Positions 27,364 through 36,474 are shown, counted from the stretch's first letter. The stretch: 64,000 bases of DNA from Yinghuangia soli (GCF_021502675.1 NZ_JAKFHA010000028.1:47088-111087); one strand, 5' to 3'. Notes: generated by a model not told the origin, from the letters alone. Program-made: numbers and translations.

Positions 27364-28494
27364 TTGCCCGCTCCGCTCGACGAATTCCCGGTCCACCAGA
27401 GCCCGCTGTCCATCGCGCGCGTGGCCAGCAGCGACCGCAACTTCTACGACCGCTACTACTTCAACGCGCACGACCGCAGCGGCGAGATATTCCTCGTCAC
27501 CGGCTACGGCGTCTACCCCAACCTCGGGGTCAAGGACGCCTTCGTCACCGTCGCGCGCGGCGGCCGGCACACCACCGTGCGGCTCTCCGACGCCTTCGAG
27601 GCCGAGACCGACGACCGGCTCAACCCGGCCGTCGGCGCGTACCGCATCGAGGTCAAGAAGCCGCTCGACGAACTGCGCGTGGTCTGCGACGCCGGCGCGC
27701 ACGGCATCGCCATGGACCTCACCTGGCGCGGCAGCTTCCCGGCCGTCGACGAAGAACCGCACGTGCTGCGCCGCGACGGCCGCGTCATCCTCGACGCGCA
27801 GCGCTTCGCCCAACTCGGCACCTGGGAAGGCACCCTCAACGTCGAGGGCACCGACTACACCGTCACCCCCGACACCTGGGTCGGCTCGCGCGACCGCTCC
27901 TGGGGCATCCGCCCCAGCGGCGAGGCCGAGCCCGGCGGCCGCGCGGCCGCGGAACGCGACCCCAGCGGCGGCATGTGGTGGACGTACGTCCCGCTGCGCT
28001 TCGACGACTACGCGATCATCGTCATCGTGCAGGAGGAGCCGGACGGCACCCGCACCCTCAACCAGGCCACCCGGGTGTGGCCCGCGTCGACCGGCCGCCG
28101 CCCCGAGCAGCTCGGCTGGCCCGAGTTCGACATCGAGTACGCCCCGGGCACCCGCATGCCGGTCCGCGCCACGCTGCGCATGAAGGACCTCGCCGGAAAG
28201 CCCGTCGTCGTCGAGGTCGAGCCCAAGCACCACGTCGTCCTCAACTGCGGCCCCGGCTACGGCCTGGACCCCACCTGGACGCACGGCCAGTGGCGCGGCC
28301 GGGACTGGAGCGAGGGCGTCGTCGTGGACACCGCGACCGACGAAGCGGCCCAGGGCCGCGCCAAGTTCAGCATCCTCGACCACGTCGCCCGGGCCACCTG
28401 CGACGGCGCCGAAGGCTGGGGCCTGTTCGAGCACGGCGTGATGGGCCGTCACGACCCCTCCGGCTTCGCCGACTTCATGGCCGTGGCCCCCTAG
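27364..28494 (+). CDS. DUF7064/DUF7065-like protein, AttH-type lipocalin fold
   Basis: 376 residues, beta-rich. FYDRYYFNAHDRSGEIFLVTGYG, the central SRDRSWGIRPSGE and GGMWWTYVPLRFDDYAIIVIV are the marks of a family commonly found beside steroid or acyl-CoA catabolism genes and related to AttH/hydroxysteroid-processing lipocalin-like folds (recalled, not verified). The start is TTG 27364 with AAAGGA 8 bases ahead. No signal peptide. It may bind or hydrate a hydrophobic substrate for the flanking dehydrogenases. Confidence 0.65.
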   Translation: MPAPLDEFPVHQSPLSIARVASSDRNFYDRYYFNAHDRSGEIFLVTGYGVYPNLGVKDAFVTVARGGRHTTVRLSDAFEAETDDRLNPAVGAYRIEVKKPLDELRVVCDAGAHGIAMDLTWRGSFPAVDEEPHVLRRDGRVILDAQRFAQLGTWEGTLNVEGTDYTVTPDTWVGSRDRSWGIRPSGEAEPGGRAAAERDPSGGMWWTYVPLRFDDYAIIVIVQEEPDGTRTLNQATRVWPASTGRRPEQLGWPEFDIEYAPGTRMPVRATLRMKDLAGKPVVVEVEPKHHVVLNCGPGYGLDPTWTHGQWRGRDWSEGVVVDTATDEAAQGRAKFSILDHVARATCDGAEGWGLFEHGVMGRHDPSGFADFMAVAP

Positions 28495-28539
28495 CCGAAC
28501 CCGGGGCCGGCCCCGGCCGGCCCCGGACCCGGCACCCGC

Positions 28540-28572
28540 GGACACCGCACCGCCCCTGGACACCGCACCGCC
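28540..28572. repeat. Short direct repeat GGACACCGCACCGCC
   Basis: Two identical 15-bp copies with period 18 in the 150-bp gap before the second acyl-CoA dehydrogenase, next to a GC-rich inverted repeat (CCGGGGCCGGCCCCGG). No role can be assigned. Confidence 0.5.
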
Positions 28573-28646
28573 AGTTCTTCGCGTACAACCGTCCACTTCG
28601 TACGACGAACGTATCCACAAGGGACCCCGGGTCCCGGGAGGTAACC

Positions 28647-29837
28647 GTGCACATCGCCTACACGCCCGAGCAGGAAGAACTGCGTCGGGAACTCCGCGAG
28701 TACTTCGCCGGGATCATGACGCCCGAGGTCCGCGAGCAGCAGGCCTCCGGCGAGACCACCCTCCAGGGCCGCGACGGCGCCTACTGGAAGATCGCCAACC
28801 GGATGGGCAAGGACGGCTGGCTCGGCATCGGCTGGCCCAAGGAGTACGGCGGCCAGGACCGCTCCATGATGGAGCAGCTCATCTTCACCGACGAGGCCAC
28901 CCTCGCCGGCGCGGCCGTGCCGTTCCTGACCATCAACACCGTCGGCCCCACGCTCATGGAGTACGGCACCCAGGAGCAGCGCGACTTCTTCCTGCCCAAG
29001 ATCCTCTCGGGCGACATGCACTTCTCCATCGGCTACTCCGAGCCCGGCGCCGGCACCGACCTCGCCAACCTGCGCACCCGCGCGGTCCGCGACGGCGACG
29101 ACTTCGTCATCAACGGCAGCAAGATGTGGATCTCGCTCATCCACGTCGCCGACTACGTCTGGCTCGCCGCCCGCACCGACCCGGACGTCAAGGCGCACAA
29201 GGGCCTGACGATCTTCCTGGTGCCCACCGACACCCCCGGGCTGTCCTGGAGCGAGGTCAAGACCCTCGGCGGGCAGACCGTCAGCGCGCTGACCTTCGAG
29301 GACATGCGCGTCCCGGCCTCCGCGGTGGTCGGCGAGGTCAACGGCGGCTGGGCGCTGATGACCGGCCAGCTCAACCGCGAGCGCGTCGCGCTGTGCTCGG
29401 CGGCCGGCGTCCAGCTCGCCCTGCACGAGACCCGCCGCTGGGCCGAGGAGACCCTGCTGCCGGACGGCAGCCGCGTCATCGACCAGGAGCAGGTCCAGCT
29501 CAACCTGGGCCGCGTGCACGCCAAGGTCGAGTACCTCAAGCTCATCAACTGGAAGATCGCCTGGGCGGTCGACCACGGCAAGAAGGTCGGCCCCTCGGAC
29601 GCCTCGGCCACCAAGATCTTCGGCACCGAGTTCTCCACCGAGGCCTACCGCCTGCTCATGGAGTGCTTCGGCGAGGACGCGTACCTCACCGCCGACGCGC
29701 CCGGCGTGGTGCTGCGCGGCCGCATCGAGAAGATGTACCGCTCCGCACTCATCCTGACCTTCGGCGGCGGCACCAACGAGATCCAGCGCGACATGATCGC
29801 GATGTTCGGCCTCGGTATGCCGCGCCCGCCGCGCTGA
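28647..29837 (+). CDS. Acyl-CoA dehydrogenase
   Basis: 396 residues, full length. IAYTPEQEELRRELREYF opens the N-terminal helical domain, GYSEPGAGTDLANLRTRAV binds FAD/substrate, and LTFGGGTNEIQRDMIAMFGLG is the C-terminal signature. Start GTG 28647 follows GGGAGGT. With the next gene it forms a pair as in alpha2beta2 acyl-CoA dehydrogenases of actinobacteria (FadE28/FadE29 style), where only one subunit is catalytic; I cannot tell which here. Confidence 0.92.
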   Translation: MHIAYTPEQEELRRELREYFAGIMTPEVREQQASGETTLQGRDGAYWKIANRMGKDGWLGIGWPKEYGGQDRSMMEQLIFTDEATLAGAAVPFLTINTVGPTLMEYGTQEQRDFFLPKILSGDMHFSIGYSEPGAGTDLANLRTRAVRDGDDFVINGSKMWISLIHVADYVWLAARTDPDVKAHKGLTIFLVPTDTPGLSWSEVKTLGGQTVSALTFEDMRVPASAVVGEVNGGWALMTGQLNRERVALCSAAGVQLALHETRRWAEETLLPDGSRVIDQEQVQLNLGRVHAKVEYLKLINWKIAWAVDHGKKVGPSDASATKIFGTEFSTEAYRLLMECFGEDAYLTADAPGVVLRGRIEKMYRSALILTFGGGTNEIQRDMIAMFGLGMPRPPR

Positions 29838-29888
29838 GCCCGACCCACCACCGACGTCAACCACTGCGATAAGCAAGGGACTTGCGCC

Positions 29889-31034
29889 ATGGATTTCGCA
29901 TACACCGACGAACAGCAGGAACTGGTGGGTCTGGCCAAGCAGATCCTCACCGAGCGCGTCACCCACGAGTCGCTCACCGCACTCGAGGCCAAGGTCACCG
30001 GCGAAGGCGCCCCGCGCTTCGACCGCGACCTGTGGGCCGAACTGGCCAAGGCCAACCTCCTGGGCATCTCGCTGCCCGAGGAGTTCGGCGGCAGCGGCTT
30101 CGGCGTGCTGGAGCAGGTCCTGCTCCTGGAGCAGGTCGGCCGCACCCTCGCGCCCGTGCCGCTGTACGCGTCCATCGCGGTCGGCGCGGCCGCGATCGCC
30201 GAGCTCGGCACCGCCGCGCAGAAGGCCGCCTGGCTGCCCGGCGCCGCGTCCGGCGAGAAGATCCTCACCGCCGCGCTCGCCGAGCGCCTGGGCCGCGACG
30301 CCGCCGCCCCGGCCGCCAAGGCCGAGAAGGTGGACGGCGGCTGGCGCCTGTCCGGCGTCAAGACCGCCGTGCCGGCCGCCACCATCGCGGACGTCATCCT
30401 CGTCCCGGCCGCCACCGAGGACGGCGTCGGCATCTTCCTCGTCGACCCGGCCGGCGCGGGCGTCAGCATCGCCCCGCAGCTGACCACCGCCAAGGAGATC
30501 GCCGGCGAACTCACCCTCGACGGCGCCGTGGTGGCCGACGACGCGCTGCTCGGCGGCACCGTCGACACCGCCGCCGCGGTGTGGCTGCGCGACCGCGCCA
30601 CGCTCGGCCTGTGCGCGCTGCAGCTCGGCGTCACCGAGCGCGCGATGCGCGAGGGCGCCGCGTACACCACCACGCGCGAGCAGTTCAAGCGCCCCATCGG
30701 CTCGTTCCAGGCGGTCGGCCACCGCCTCGCGGACTGCTACATCGACGTCGAGGCGATCCGCCTCACCACGTGGCAGGCGGCCTGGCAGGTCGGCGAGGGT
30801 CTGGATGCGTCCGAGGCGGTCGCCACCGCGAAGTTCTGGGCCGCCGAGGCGGGCCACCGCGTCGCGCACGCCGTCGTCCACGTGCACGGTGGCATGGGCA
30901 TCGCCGAAGAGCACTTCGTGCACCGCTACTTCGTGCACGCCAAGCAGAACGAGTTCTCCCTCGGCGGCGCGAACGAGCAGGCCCTGCGCATCGGCGCCGG
31001 CTTCGCGGCCACCCCGGCCGGCGAATACGTCTGA
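29889..31034 (+). CDS. Acyl-CoA dehydrogenase, probable partner subunit
   Basis: 381 residues. MDFAYTDEQQELVGLAKQIL, GISLPEEFGGSGFG, TREQFKRPIGSFQAVGHRLAD and VHGGMGIAEEHFVHRYF place it in the FadE29-like class. The middle FAD/substrate region (LTAALAERLGRDAAAP) lacks the usual SEPGAGSD motif, in line with a specialised subunit of a heterotetramer. It follows its partner by 51 bp and closes the cluster in front of a 15-bp terminator stem. Confidence 0.88.
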   Translation: MDFAYTDEQQELVGLAKQILTERVTHESLTALEAKVTGEGAPRFDRDLWAELAKANLLGISLPEEFGGSGFGVLEQVLLLEQVGRTLAPVPLYASIAVGAAAIAELGTAAQKAAWLPGAASGEKILTAALAERLGRDAAAPAAKAEKVDGGWRLSGVKTAVPAATIADVILVPAATEDGVGIFLVDPAGAGVSIAPQLTTAKEIAGELTLDGAVVADDALLGGTVDTAAAVWLRDRATLGLCALQLGVTERAMREGAAYTTTREQFKRPIGSFQAVGHRLADCYIDVEAIRLTTWQAAWQVGEGLDASEAVATAKFWAAEAGHRVAHAVVHVHGGMGIAEEHFVHRYFVHAKQNEFSLGGANEQALRIGAGFAATPAGEYV

Positions 31035-31109
31035 CCGGACGCCTGACGCCTGACGCCTTTTGCCCGAAGGCGGACGGCGGACGGCGACGCACGGCAGCAA
31101 GGCACGACG

Positions 31110-31146
31110 GCGCCCCCGGACCGCGGTACGAGCGGTCCGGGGGCGC
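31110..31146. terminator. Strong terminator of the acyl-CoA dehydrogenase cluster
   Basis: Perfect 15-bp stem (GCGCCCCCGGACCGC and complement) with a 7-base loop, 75 bp after the last dehydrogenase. Confidence 0.8.
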
Positions 31147-31314
31147 CCGCTGTCGTCCACAGGGCCTCGTGAAGATCCGCACGTGCTCTCCACGCACCCT
31201 GCTATAGCCGCTGGCGTGGGAGTTCAATTCGCAGTCCGACAACCGCACTTGCCCACATCGGGAAGCGCGGCCCCGCGGGCGGCCCGGGACGCGGCCGCAG
31301 AGGAGGCACCAATC

Positions 31315-32838
31315 ATGGGCGGTCCCACGGAGCCCGGCAGCGTCGCCGACGTCATCGTCGTCGGCGGCGGCACCAGCGGTGCGGTCCTCGCCGCGCGGCT
31401 CTCCGAGGACCCGGACCGCCGCGTCCTGCTCCTCGAACAAGGCCCGGACGACCGCCACTACGACGCGAGCGTGCTGCGCCCGGCCGCCGCCGGAGACGTG
31501 TGGGCAGGCACGCCGTTCGCCCGCCCGTACCCCATGAGCGCCGGCGCCGACCGCACCGTGCAGATGGTGCGCGGCCGCGTCCTCGGCGGCACGTCCGCGG
31601 TCAACTACCTGGCCACCATGCGCGGCCAGCCCGCCGACTACGACGCCTGGGCCGCCCGCGGCCTGGATGGCTGGGGCTGGCCCGACATCCTGGCCACCTT
31701 CCGCGCCATGGAACGCGACCTCGACTTCGGCGCCGGCGAACTCCACGGCAGCGACGGCCCCTTGGTCGTCCGCCGCTCGCCCGAGACCGAGCAGACCGAG
31801 TCCCACCGCGCCTTCCAGGCCGGCCTGCGCGCCCTCGACGTGCCGTGGACGGACGACGTCAACGACCCGCGCACCCTCCCCGGCGTCGGCATCTTCCCGC
31901 TCACCACGAGCGAGGACGGCACCGAACGCCTCACCGTGAGCCGGGCGTACCTCACCGACGAAGCCCGCGCCCGCCCCAACCTCACCATCACCACCGGCGT
32001 CACCGCGGCCCGCATCGACGTCGAAGACGGCCGCGCGACACGTGTCATCACCACGTCCGGCGCGTCCTACACCGCCGCTGAGATCATCGTCAGCTGCGGC
32101 GCCACCGGCTCACCCGCACTCCTGCAGCGCTCCGGCATCGGCCCCAAGGCCCTCCTCGACGGCCTCGGCATCCCCGTCGCCCTCGACCTGCCCGGCGTCG
32201 GCGAGAACCTCCAGGACCACCTCGGCATCGCCCTGCTGTACGTCCACCCCGACGGCACCCCGCTCCGCGGCGGCCCCGTGCAGCCCGTCTGGGTCGGCCG
32301 CACCCCGCAGTCCGACACCATCGACTTCCACGTCCTGAACCTCCCGATCGGCGAACCCGGCGAGCACGGAACGCACTTCTCGGTCGTCCCGTTCCTCCTC
32401 GACGTCACCGGCCGCGGCCGCGTCGCCATCGCCGGCCCGGATCCCGACGCCGAGCCGTCCGTGACCATGCCCGCCCTCACCGACCACGACCTGGCCCGCA
32501 TGGACTGGCTCCTGAACCGCATCGCCGAACTGGAGACCACCGCTCCCTTCACCACCCTCGGCGCGCAACGCATCCACCCCACCGCGGACTTGGCGGCCCC
32601 AAACCCCGCCGCCGACCTCGTCGGCACGGGCTTGATCAGCTACGGCCACCTCGGCGGCACCTGCGCCATGGGTCCGGACGGCGACCCCCGGGCCGTCCTG
32701 GACGCCCGCTGCCGAGTCCGAGGAATCCCCAACCTCCGCGTAGTCGACGCCTCCGCCATGCCGGTCCTGCCCGCGGGCAACACCTACTTGGGCTGCGTCA
32801 TGATGGCCGAACGAGCCGCCGCCCTCATCGCCAAGTAG
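31315..32838 (+). CDS. GMC-family FAD-dependent oxidoreductase
   Basis: 507 residues. The dinucleotide fold VIVVGGGTSGAVLAARLSED, VRGRVLGGTSAVNYLAT, GATGSPALLQRSGIG and the active-site region GHLGGTCAMG ... PAGNTYLG are all GMC signatures; His in HLGGT and Asn in GNT are the expected catalytic pair. Substrates are alcohols (choline, sugars, sterols); none can be chosen from sequence. ATG 31315 follows AGGAGG. Separate transcription from the preceding cluster is likely given the terminator between them. Confidence 0.92.
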   Translation: MGGPTEPGSVADVIVVGGGTSGAVLAARLSEDPDRRVLLLEQGPDDRHYDASVLRPAAAGDVWAGTPFARPYPMSAGADRTVQMVRGRVLGGTSAVNYLATMRGQPADYDAWAARGLDGWGWPDILATFRAMERDLDFGAGELHGSDGPLVVRRSPETEQTESHRAFQAGLRALDVPWTDDVNDPRTLPGVGIFPLTTSEDGTERLTVSRAYLTDEARARPNLTITTGVTAARIDVEDGRATRVITTSGASYTAAEIIVSCGATGSPALLQRSGIGPKALLDGLGIPVALDLPGVGENLQDHLGIALLYVHPDGTPLRGGPVQPVWVGRTPQSDTIDFHVLNLPIGEPGEHGTHFSVVPFLLDVTGRGRVAIAGPDPDAEPSVTMPALTDHDLARMDWLLNRIAELETTAPFTTLGAQRIHPTADLAAPNPAADLVGTGLISYGHLGGTCAMGPDGDPRAVLDARCRVRGIPNLRVVDASAMPVLPAGNTYLGCVMMAERAAALIAK

Positions 32839-32854
32839 TCGTACGGAGAAAGTG

Positions 32855-32887
32855 GTTGCGCCGCTCCGAAGCCCGGGGCGGCGCAAC
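32855..32887. terminator. Bidirectional hairpin terminator
   Basis: GTTGCGCCGC/GCGGCGCAAC stem, with flanking GGAGAA/TTCTCC extending it. It lies between the convergent GMC gene and the small gene ending at 32899. Confidence 0.7.
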
Positions 32888-32898
32888 AAGCAGTTCTC

Positions 32899-33108
32899 CT
32901 ATGTCTCGGCGCGGGCAGCGACCACTGCGGCGAAGCCGGACGCGCGCACCGTCCATTCGATGCCCCCGCGCTCAGGCCGCAGCCACACGGTCGTCTCGCC
33001 GTCTGCGGCACCCGTGACGTCCATGATCTGCTGCCGCCCATAGATCGTGTCCACCATGCTCCCCACGTTGGGAACTTCCATGGTCTGCGGCGGGAGTTCG
33101 TCCTGCAT
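32899..33108 (-). CDS. Small hypothetical protein divergent from Scr1/DUF397 genes
   Basis: 69 residues (MQDELPPQTMEVPNVGSMVD...), beta-rich, no membrane segment. ATG 33108 has GGAGG seven bases ahead. It contains DVTGAADGETTVWLRPERGG, which looks like a small beta-sandwich. It lies head-to-head with the XRE-Scr1 regulator, so the three small genes may form one unit. Confidence 0.65.
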   Translation of the reverse strand: MQDELPPQTMEVPNVGSMVDTIYGRQQIMDVTGAADGETTVWLRPERGGIEWTVRASGFAAVVAARAET

Positions 33109-33291
33109 CCGGCTGCCTCCTTGTGCAGTGGCTCCGAAGTGCCTGCGGGCGCAGGCGCTCGGTTTCGGCCATTCGGTGATAGGGCAACCAGCCAACGGCA
33201 CAGCCGTTACCGTGGGCTACGGGTGCGTATTCCTCAGTGAGGAATCGGCAACTGGACGGTCGGCTTTGTAGCAATGCCACAGGGGAGCGCG

Positions 33292-34125
33292 ATGGCAGCC
33301 CGGCGAGAGATCGAGCCACCACCACAGTCGTGGATCTTGGGATTCCTCGGCCGTGAGATTCAGATCCGTCGAGAGGCAGCCGGACTCACTCAACAGGAGC
33401 TGGGGCGCCAGACCTTGACGTCTCGGCAGTTGCTCGCCGCGATCGAGGCGGGAACGCGCATTCCCAAGCAATCGTTCATCGAACGCGCGGAGATCGTCCT
33501 CAGGGCGGGCGGAACGCTGCGGCGGCTGTACGACGACATGATGGATGGCTTGTACGGACCGTGGTTCGGCCACTTCGTCAAGCTCGAGAAGACGGCAAAG
33601 GAGATCCGCGTCTTCTCCGCGCAGCTTGTGCCTGGTCTGCTTCAGACCGAGGAGTACGCGCGTGCGCTGTACGAGACGCATGAACCGCCCAGGTCTGCAA
33701 AGGAGATCGAAGAGCAGGTCGCGGCGCGCATGGCGCGCCAGCAGATCCTCGTGCGTGCGGACCCTCCGCCGCCAAGGGCGTGGTTCATCCTCGATGAGGC
33801 CGTGCTCCGGCGATGGCCGAACGCTCCCGACGTCGCGCGCCCCCAGCTGCGGAAGCTGTTGGAGGTCGGGAAGCTGCCGCACGTGACCATCCTGGTCGTA
33901 CCGTTTGCGCAGGGGACGCACGCCGGGCGCGATGGTTCGCAGATCGTCCTGTCGTTCGAGGACAGCGAGGACATTGGTTACGTCGAGCCGGTGGGTGGGG
34001 GCCTCGTCGTCACCGACTTTCTACGGGTTGCCGAAATGCGTGCTCGCCACGATGTGTTGCTCTCGGAAGCACTGTCAGCCGACCAGTCGGCGAAGCTGAT
34101 CCGCGAGATCGAGGAGAGCCTGTGA
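33292..34125 (+). CDS. XRE-type regulator with Scr1 (DUF5753) domain
   Basis: 277 residues. The N-terminal Cro/CI helix-turn-helix (IQIRREAAGLTQQELGRQTL) is followed by the Scr1 domain (FSAQLVPGLLQTEEYARALYE, PHVTILVVPFAQGTHAG, VVTDFLRVAEMRARHDVLLS). Proteins of this type pair with DUF397 proteins and are numerous in Streptomyces, where some affect development and antibiotic production or act toxin/antitoxin-like. ATG 33292 follows GGGGAG; ATG 33274 is an alternative. It overlaps the DUF397 gene by 4 bases. Confidence 0.93.
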   Translation: MAARREIEPPPQSWILGFLGREIQIRREAAGLTQQELGRQTLTSRQLLAAIEAGTRIPKQSFIERAEIVLRAGGTLRRLYDDMMDGLYGPWFGHFVKLEKTAKEIRVFSAQLVPGLLQTEEYARALYETHEPPRSAKEIEEQVAARMARQQILVRADPPPPRAWFILDEAVLRRWPNAPDVARPQLRKLLEVGKLPHVTILVVPFAQGTHAGRDGSQIVLSFEDSEDIGYVEPVGGGLVVTDFLRVAEMRARHDVLLSEALSADQSAKLIREIEESL

Positions 34126-34313
34126 ACGATGGACGCGACGCGCTCAAGTGGCGTAAGTCCAGCTACAGCAGTAGCCAGGGAGGCGAGTGCGTGGAGGTGG
34201 CCGGCAGCAGTGGGCGCACGATTCCTGTGCGCGACAGCAAGGACGCCACACGCGGCACTGTGGACGTCGCGACGGCAGCCTGGGCGTCGTTTACGAACGC
34301 TCTGAAGCGTTGA
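34122..34313 (+). CDS. DUF397 protein
   Basis: 63 residues. WRKSSYSSSQGGECVEVA and IPVRDSKD are the family hallmarks. It starts with GTG inside the stop of the Scr1 regulator (GTGA), so the two are translationally coupled. Known pairs work together; the mechanism is unresolved. Confidence 0.93.
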   Translation: MNDGRDALKWRKSSYSSSQGGECVEVAGSSGRTIPVRDSKDATRGTVDVATAAWASFTNALKR

Positions 34314-34395
34314 CGGTAGGCGGTCTCCGGCACCCCATGTGGTCCGCGTGAACGCGCGCCGACCGTATCGCCAAGCAGGCGTATACAACCCGCAG

Positions 34396-34424
34396 ATGCG
34401 CCGCCCCGGTTCGGGACGGCGCAT
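34396..34424. terminator. Hairpin terminator after DUF397
   Basis: ATGCGCCG/CGGCGCAT stem with an inner CCCG/CGGG, 80 bp after the DUF397 stop and before the convergent gene ending at 34461. Confidence 0.6.
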
Positions 34425-34460
34425 GCAGGGGTCTCCGATGCGCGGCTTGCGCCGTGCCGG

Positions 34461-34967
34461 TCAGCCCTGGCGCCAGTTGGGGCCGGAGGTCAGCGTCCAC
34501 CCGTCCACGGTGACGGACTGGCCATCCGGGAGCAGCGGGGCGTTCAACTCCGGTATGTCGACGGTGTCCCACTCGACGCGTACGCCGACCTCGTCGTAGT
34601 GGTCCAGCATTGCCTCGACGCGCATGTCAGCGAGGAGGTCCGGGTCGTCGATGCCGTCCGCGTCGCTGTCCGGTTCGGGGGCGCCGCCGGTGTGCTCGTA
34701 GTCGTCGTCGAAGCCCATCTCGGCGAACCCGGGGATCCGCAGGCGCAGCGCCTGCATCAGGTCGTGCTCCGCCACGAGCACGCCCTGCTGGTAGACCCGC
34801 AGGGACAACTCCTGGCCCGCCGATGCGGTCAGCTCGAAACCACCGCCTGAGCGGACGTAGTCCCGGATGCCGGACTCCGCCGCTGCCGTACTCCGGTGGA
34901 CCTCCGCGTACTCCGTCAGCACGCTGCCCGACATGTTCGAGCCTTGGACGAGAAGGAAACTGTGCAT
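34461..34967 (-). CDS. Hypothetical acidic protein
   Basis: About 168 residues (MHSFLLVQG start) or 157 if ATG 34934 (MSGSVLTEY) is used; both ribosome sites are weak. Acidic stretch PEPDSDADGIDDPDLLADMR in the middle. The N-terminal half looks like one small alpha/beta domain. No family recognised; no signal peptide. Confidence 0.5.
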   Translation of the reverse strand: MHSFLLVQGSNMSGSVLTEYAEVHRSTAAAESGIRDYVRSGGGFELTASAGQELSLRVYQQGVLVAEHDLMQALRLRIPGFAEMGFDDDYEHTGGAPEPDSDADGIDDPDLLADMRVEAMLDHYDEVGVRVEWDTVDIPELNAPLLPDGQSVTVDGWTLTSGPNWRQG

Positions 34968-35031
34968 GGGGCACAGACTGCCAGGCGCTCATCTCCCCCA
35001 GACGCAGGGCTGTTGCGGCCCGCTTGCTCGC

Positions 35032-35835
35032 CTATTCCATGCCGGTCTTGCCGGGGGTCCAGAAGGGCTTGGTCAGCACCGAGCGGCGCGGCCAGCCGCG
35101 TTCGCGGACGAGGTGCTCGCGGACGAGCTGGATGGTGCGGGCCTCGCCGGCGACGTAGGCGATGCCGGGCTCGGCGGGCAGGTCGAGGGCGCGGACTGCG
35201 TCCACGAGTAGCGCCGAGGCCGCTGCGGACGCGTCGCCGCGCAGTACGAACGAGAGTTCGCCGGCGCGCGGCAGCGGCAGGCGGGCTTCCTCGGTCGCGG
35301 TCTCGATCGCGCCGTACACGGGAGTGCCGGCCGGGACTGCGGCGAGCATGGCACCCAGGGCCACCGAAGCCGTCTCTTCTCCGACGAACAGGTGGTACGC
35401 GGCGTCCGGCCGCAGCGTGAACGAGCCCTCGGGGCCGCGGAACCGCACGAGCTGACCCGGGCGCGCGGCCAGTGCCCAGCGTGCCCCGGGACCCGCGTTC
35501 TGATGGGCCATCACGCACAGGTCGAGCACGCCCGCGTCCGCATCGAAGTGCCAGACGGAGTACGTCCGCAGGTCGCCGAGGCGGCCACGCATCGACGACG
35601 CGTCGGGATCGCCGGTGAAGACGCGCAGCTGCTGGCCCGGCGTGCAGGTCAGCTTCCGCAGCCCGTCGCCGGACAGGCGGACCCGGGTCATGCCCGCGGC
35701 GATCTGCTCCGTCTCGGTGATCTCGGCCTCGACCGACAGCCGATCCAGGATCATCTTGCCGACGCCGCGGCTGCGGCCGGGCCGGGCAGGGGAGTCGTGC
35801 TCGGTGGTGCCCTCAGTGCTGTGCGCCTGTGCCAT
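35032..35835 (-). CDS. Siderophore-interacting protein (FAD-dependent ferric reductase type)
   Basis: 267 residues. ITRVRLSGDGLRKL-like FAD-binding barrel (here MTRVRLSGDGLRKLTCTPGQ), RTYSVWHFDADAGVLDLCVM and GPEGSFTLRPDAAYHLFVGEE (the flavin/NAD part) are typical of the SIP/ViuB family, which reduce ferric-siderophores in the cytosol to free iron. ATG 35835 follows AAGGGA. It is 56 bp downstream of padR on the same strand and probably in one unit. I see no DtxR-type iron box by eye. Confidence 0.9.
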   Translation of the reverse strand: MAQAHSTEGTTEHDSPARPGRSRGVGKMILDRLSVEAEITETEQIAAGMTRVRLSGDGLRKLTCTPGQQLRVFTGDPDASSMRGRLGDLRTYSVWHFDADAGVLDLCVMAHQNAGPGARWALAARPGQLVRFRGPEGSFTLRPDAAYHLFVGEETASVALGAMLAAVPAGTPVYGAIETATEEARLPLPRAGELSFVLRGDASAAASALLVDAVRALDLPAEPGIAYVAGEARTIQLVREHLVRERGWPRRSVLTKPFWTPGKTGME

Positions 35836-35891
35836 GGGTGCGTCCCTTTCGCGGTACGTCGCCAGGTGAACTCTGCGGGGCGGTACGGATG

Positions 35892-36467
35892 TCAGTCGTG
35901 CGGTCGGCCGCGGCGGTGATGGTGGCGACGGGCGCGGTGGAGCGTCCGGGTCTCCGCCTTGATCTCCTTCATCTCGCGGCGCGCGTTGTCGAGCACCTCG
36001 CGGACGCGCTCCACCACCACCGGGTCGCCGTGCGCCCGCACGATGCAGCTCACCGCGGCCTTGAACAGCCGCAGTGCCGGAGTCACGATCTCTGCGGCAT
36101 GCGGGTCGCGCAGCATGCCCCACTCACCGCGCTGCGTGGCCCGGGCCCAGATCCGGTCCGCCTCACGGGCCCGCCCGCGGACCTCCGCGCGGCCCTCCGG
36201 CGTGATGTGGAAGACCTTGCGGCCGCCGTCCGGCTCGATGCGCACCAGGCCTTCGTCGTCGACTTGCTGGAGCGTCGGATAGATCGCCCCGGCACTTGCT
36301 TTGTAGGCACCGGCGAACCGGTCCTCCAGACGAGACATCAACTCGTATCCGTGGCCGGGCTGTTCGTCGATCAGGCAAAGCAGTGCGAGACGCAGCTCGC
36401 CCGGACCGAAGAAGCGCCCGGTAGGCCCGGCCCCACCACCGGGGCCGCCCGCGCGTCGTGGATTCAT
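35892..36467 (-). CDS. PadR-family transcriptional regulator
   Basis: 191 residues. GELRLALLCLIDEQPGHGYELMSRLEDRFAG and SAGAIYPTLQQVDDEGLV (the latter a classic PadR recognition region) are clear. The C-terminal half is a helical dimerisation arm ending in an unusual His/Arg-rich tail (RARRHHHRRGRPHD). ATG 36467 lies only 8 bases from a perfect 22-bp palindrome, so autoregulation is very likely; the siderophore-interacting gene would respond with it. Confidence 0.92.
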   Translation of the reverse strand: MNPRRAGGPGGGAGPTGRFFGPGELRLALLCLIDEQPGHGYELMSRLEDRFAGAYKASAGAIYPTLQQVDDEGLVRIEPDGGRKVFHITPEGRAEVRGRAREADRIWARATQRGEWGMLRDPHAAEIVTPALRLFKAAVSCIVRAHGDPVVVERVREVLDNARREMKEIKAETRTLHRARRHHHRRGRPHD

Positions 36468-36474
36468 GATCGGA

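Noticed and set aside
25027..28620. 1197-residue open frame on the minus strand
   Set aside because: Antisense shadow of the fused acyl-CoA dehydrogenase and DUF7064-like genes, whose plus-strand products show clear family motifs.
32037..32046. Another GACACGTGTC palindrome
   Set aside because: It lies inside the GMC oxidoreductase coding sequence (codons for ATRVI), so it is probably a chance match; it also warns that the motif alone is not decisive.
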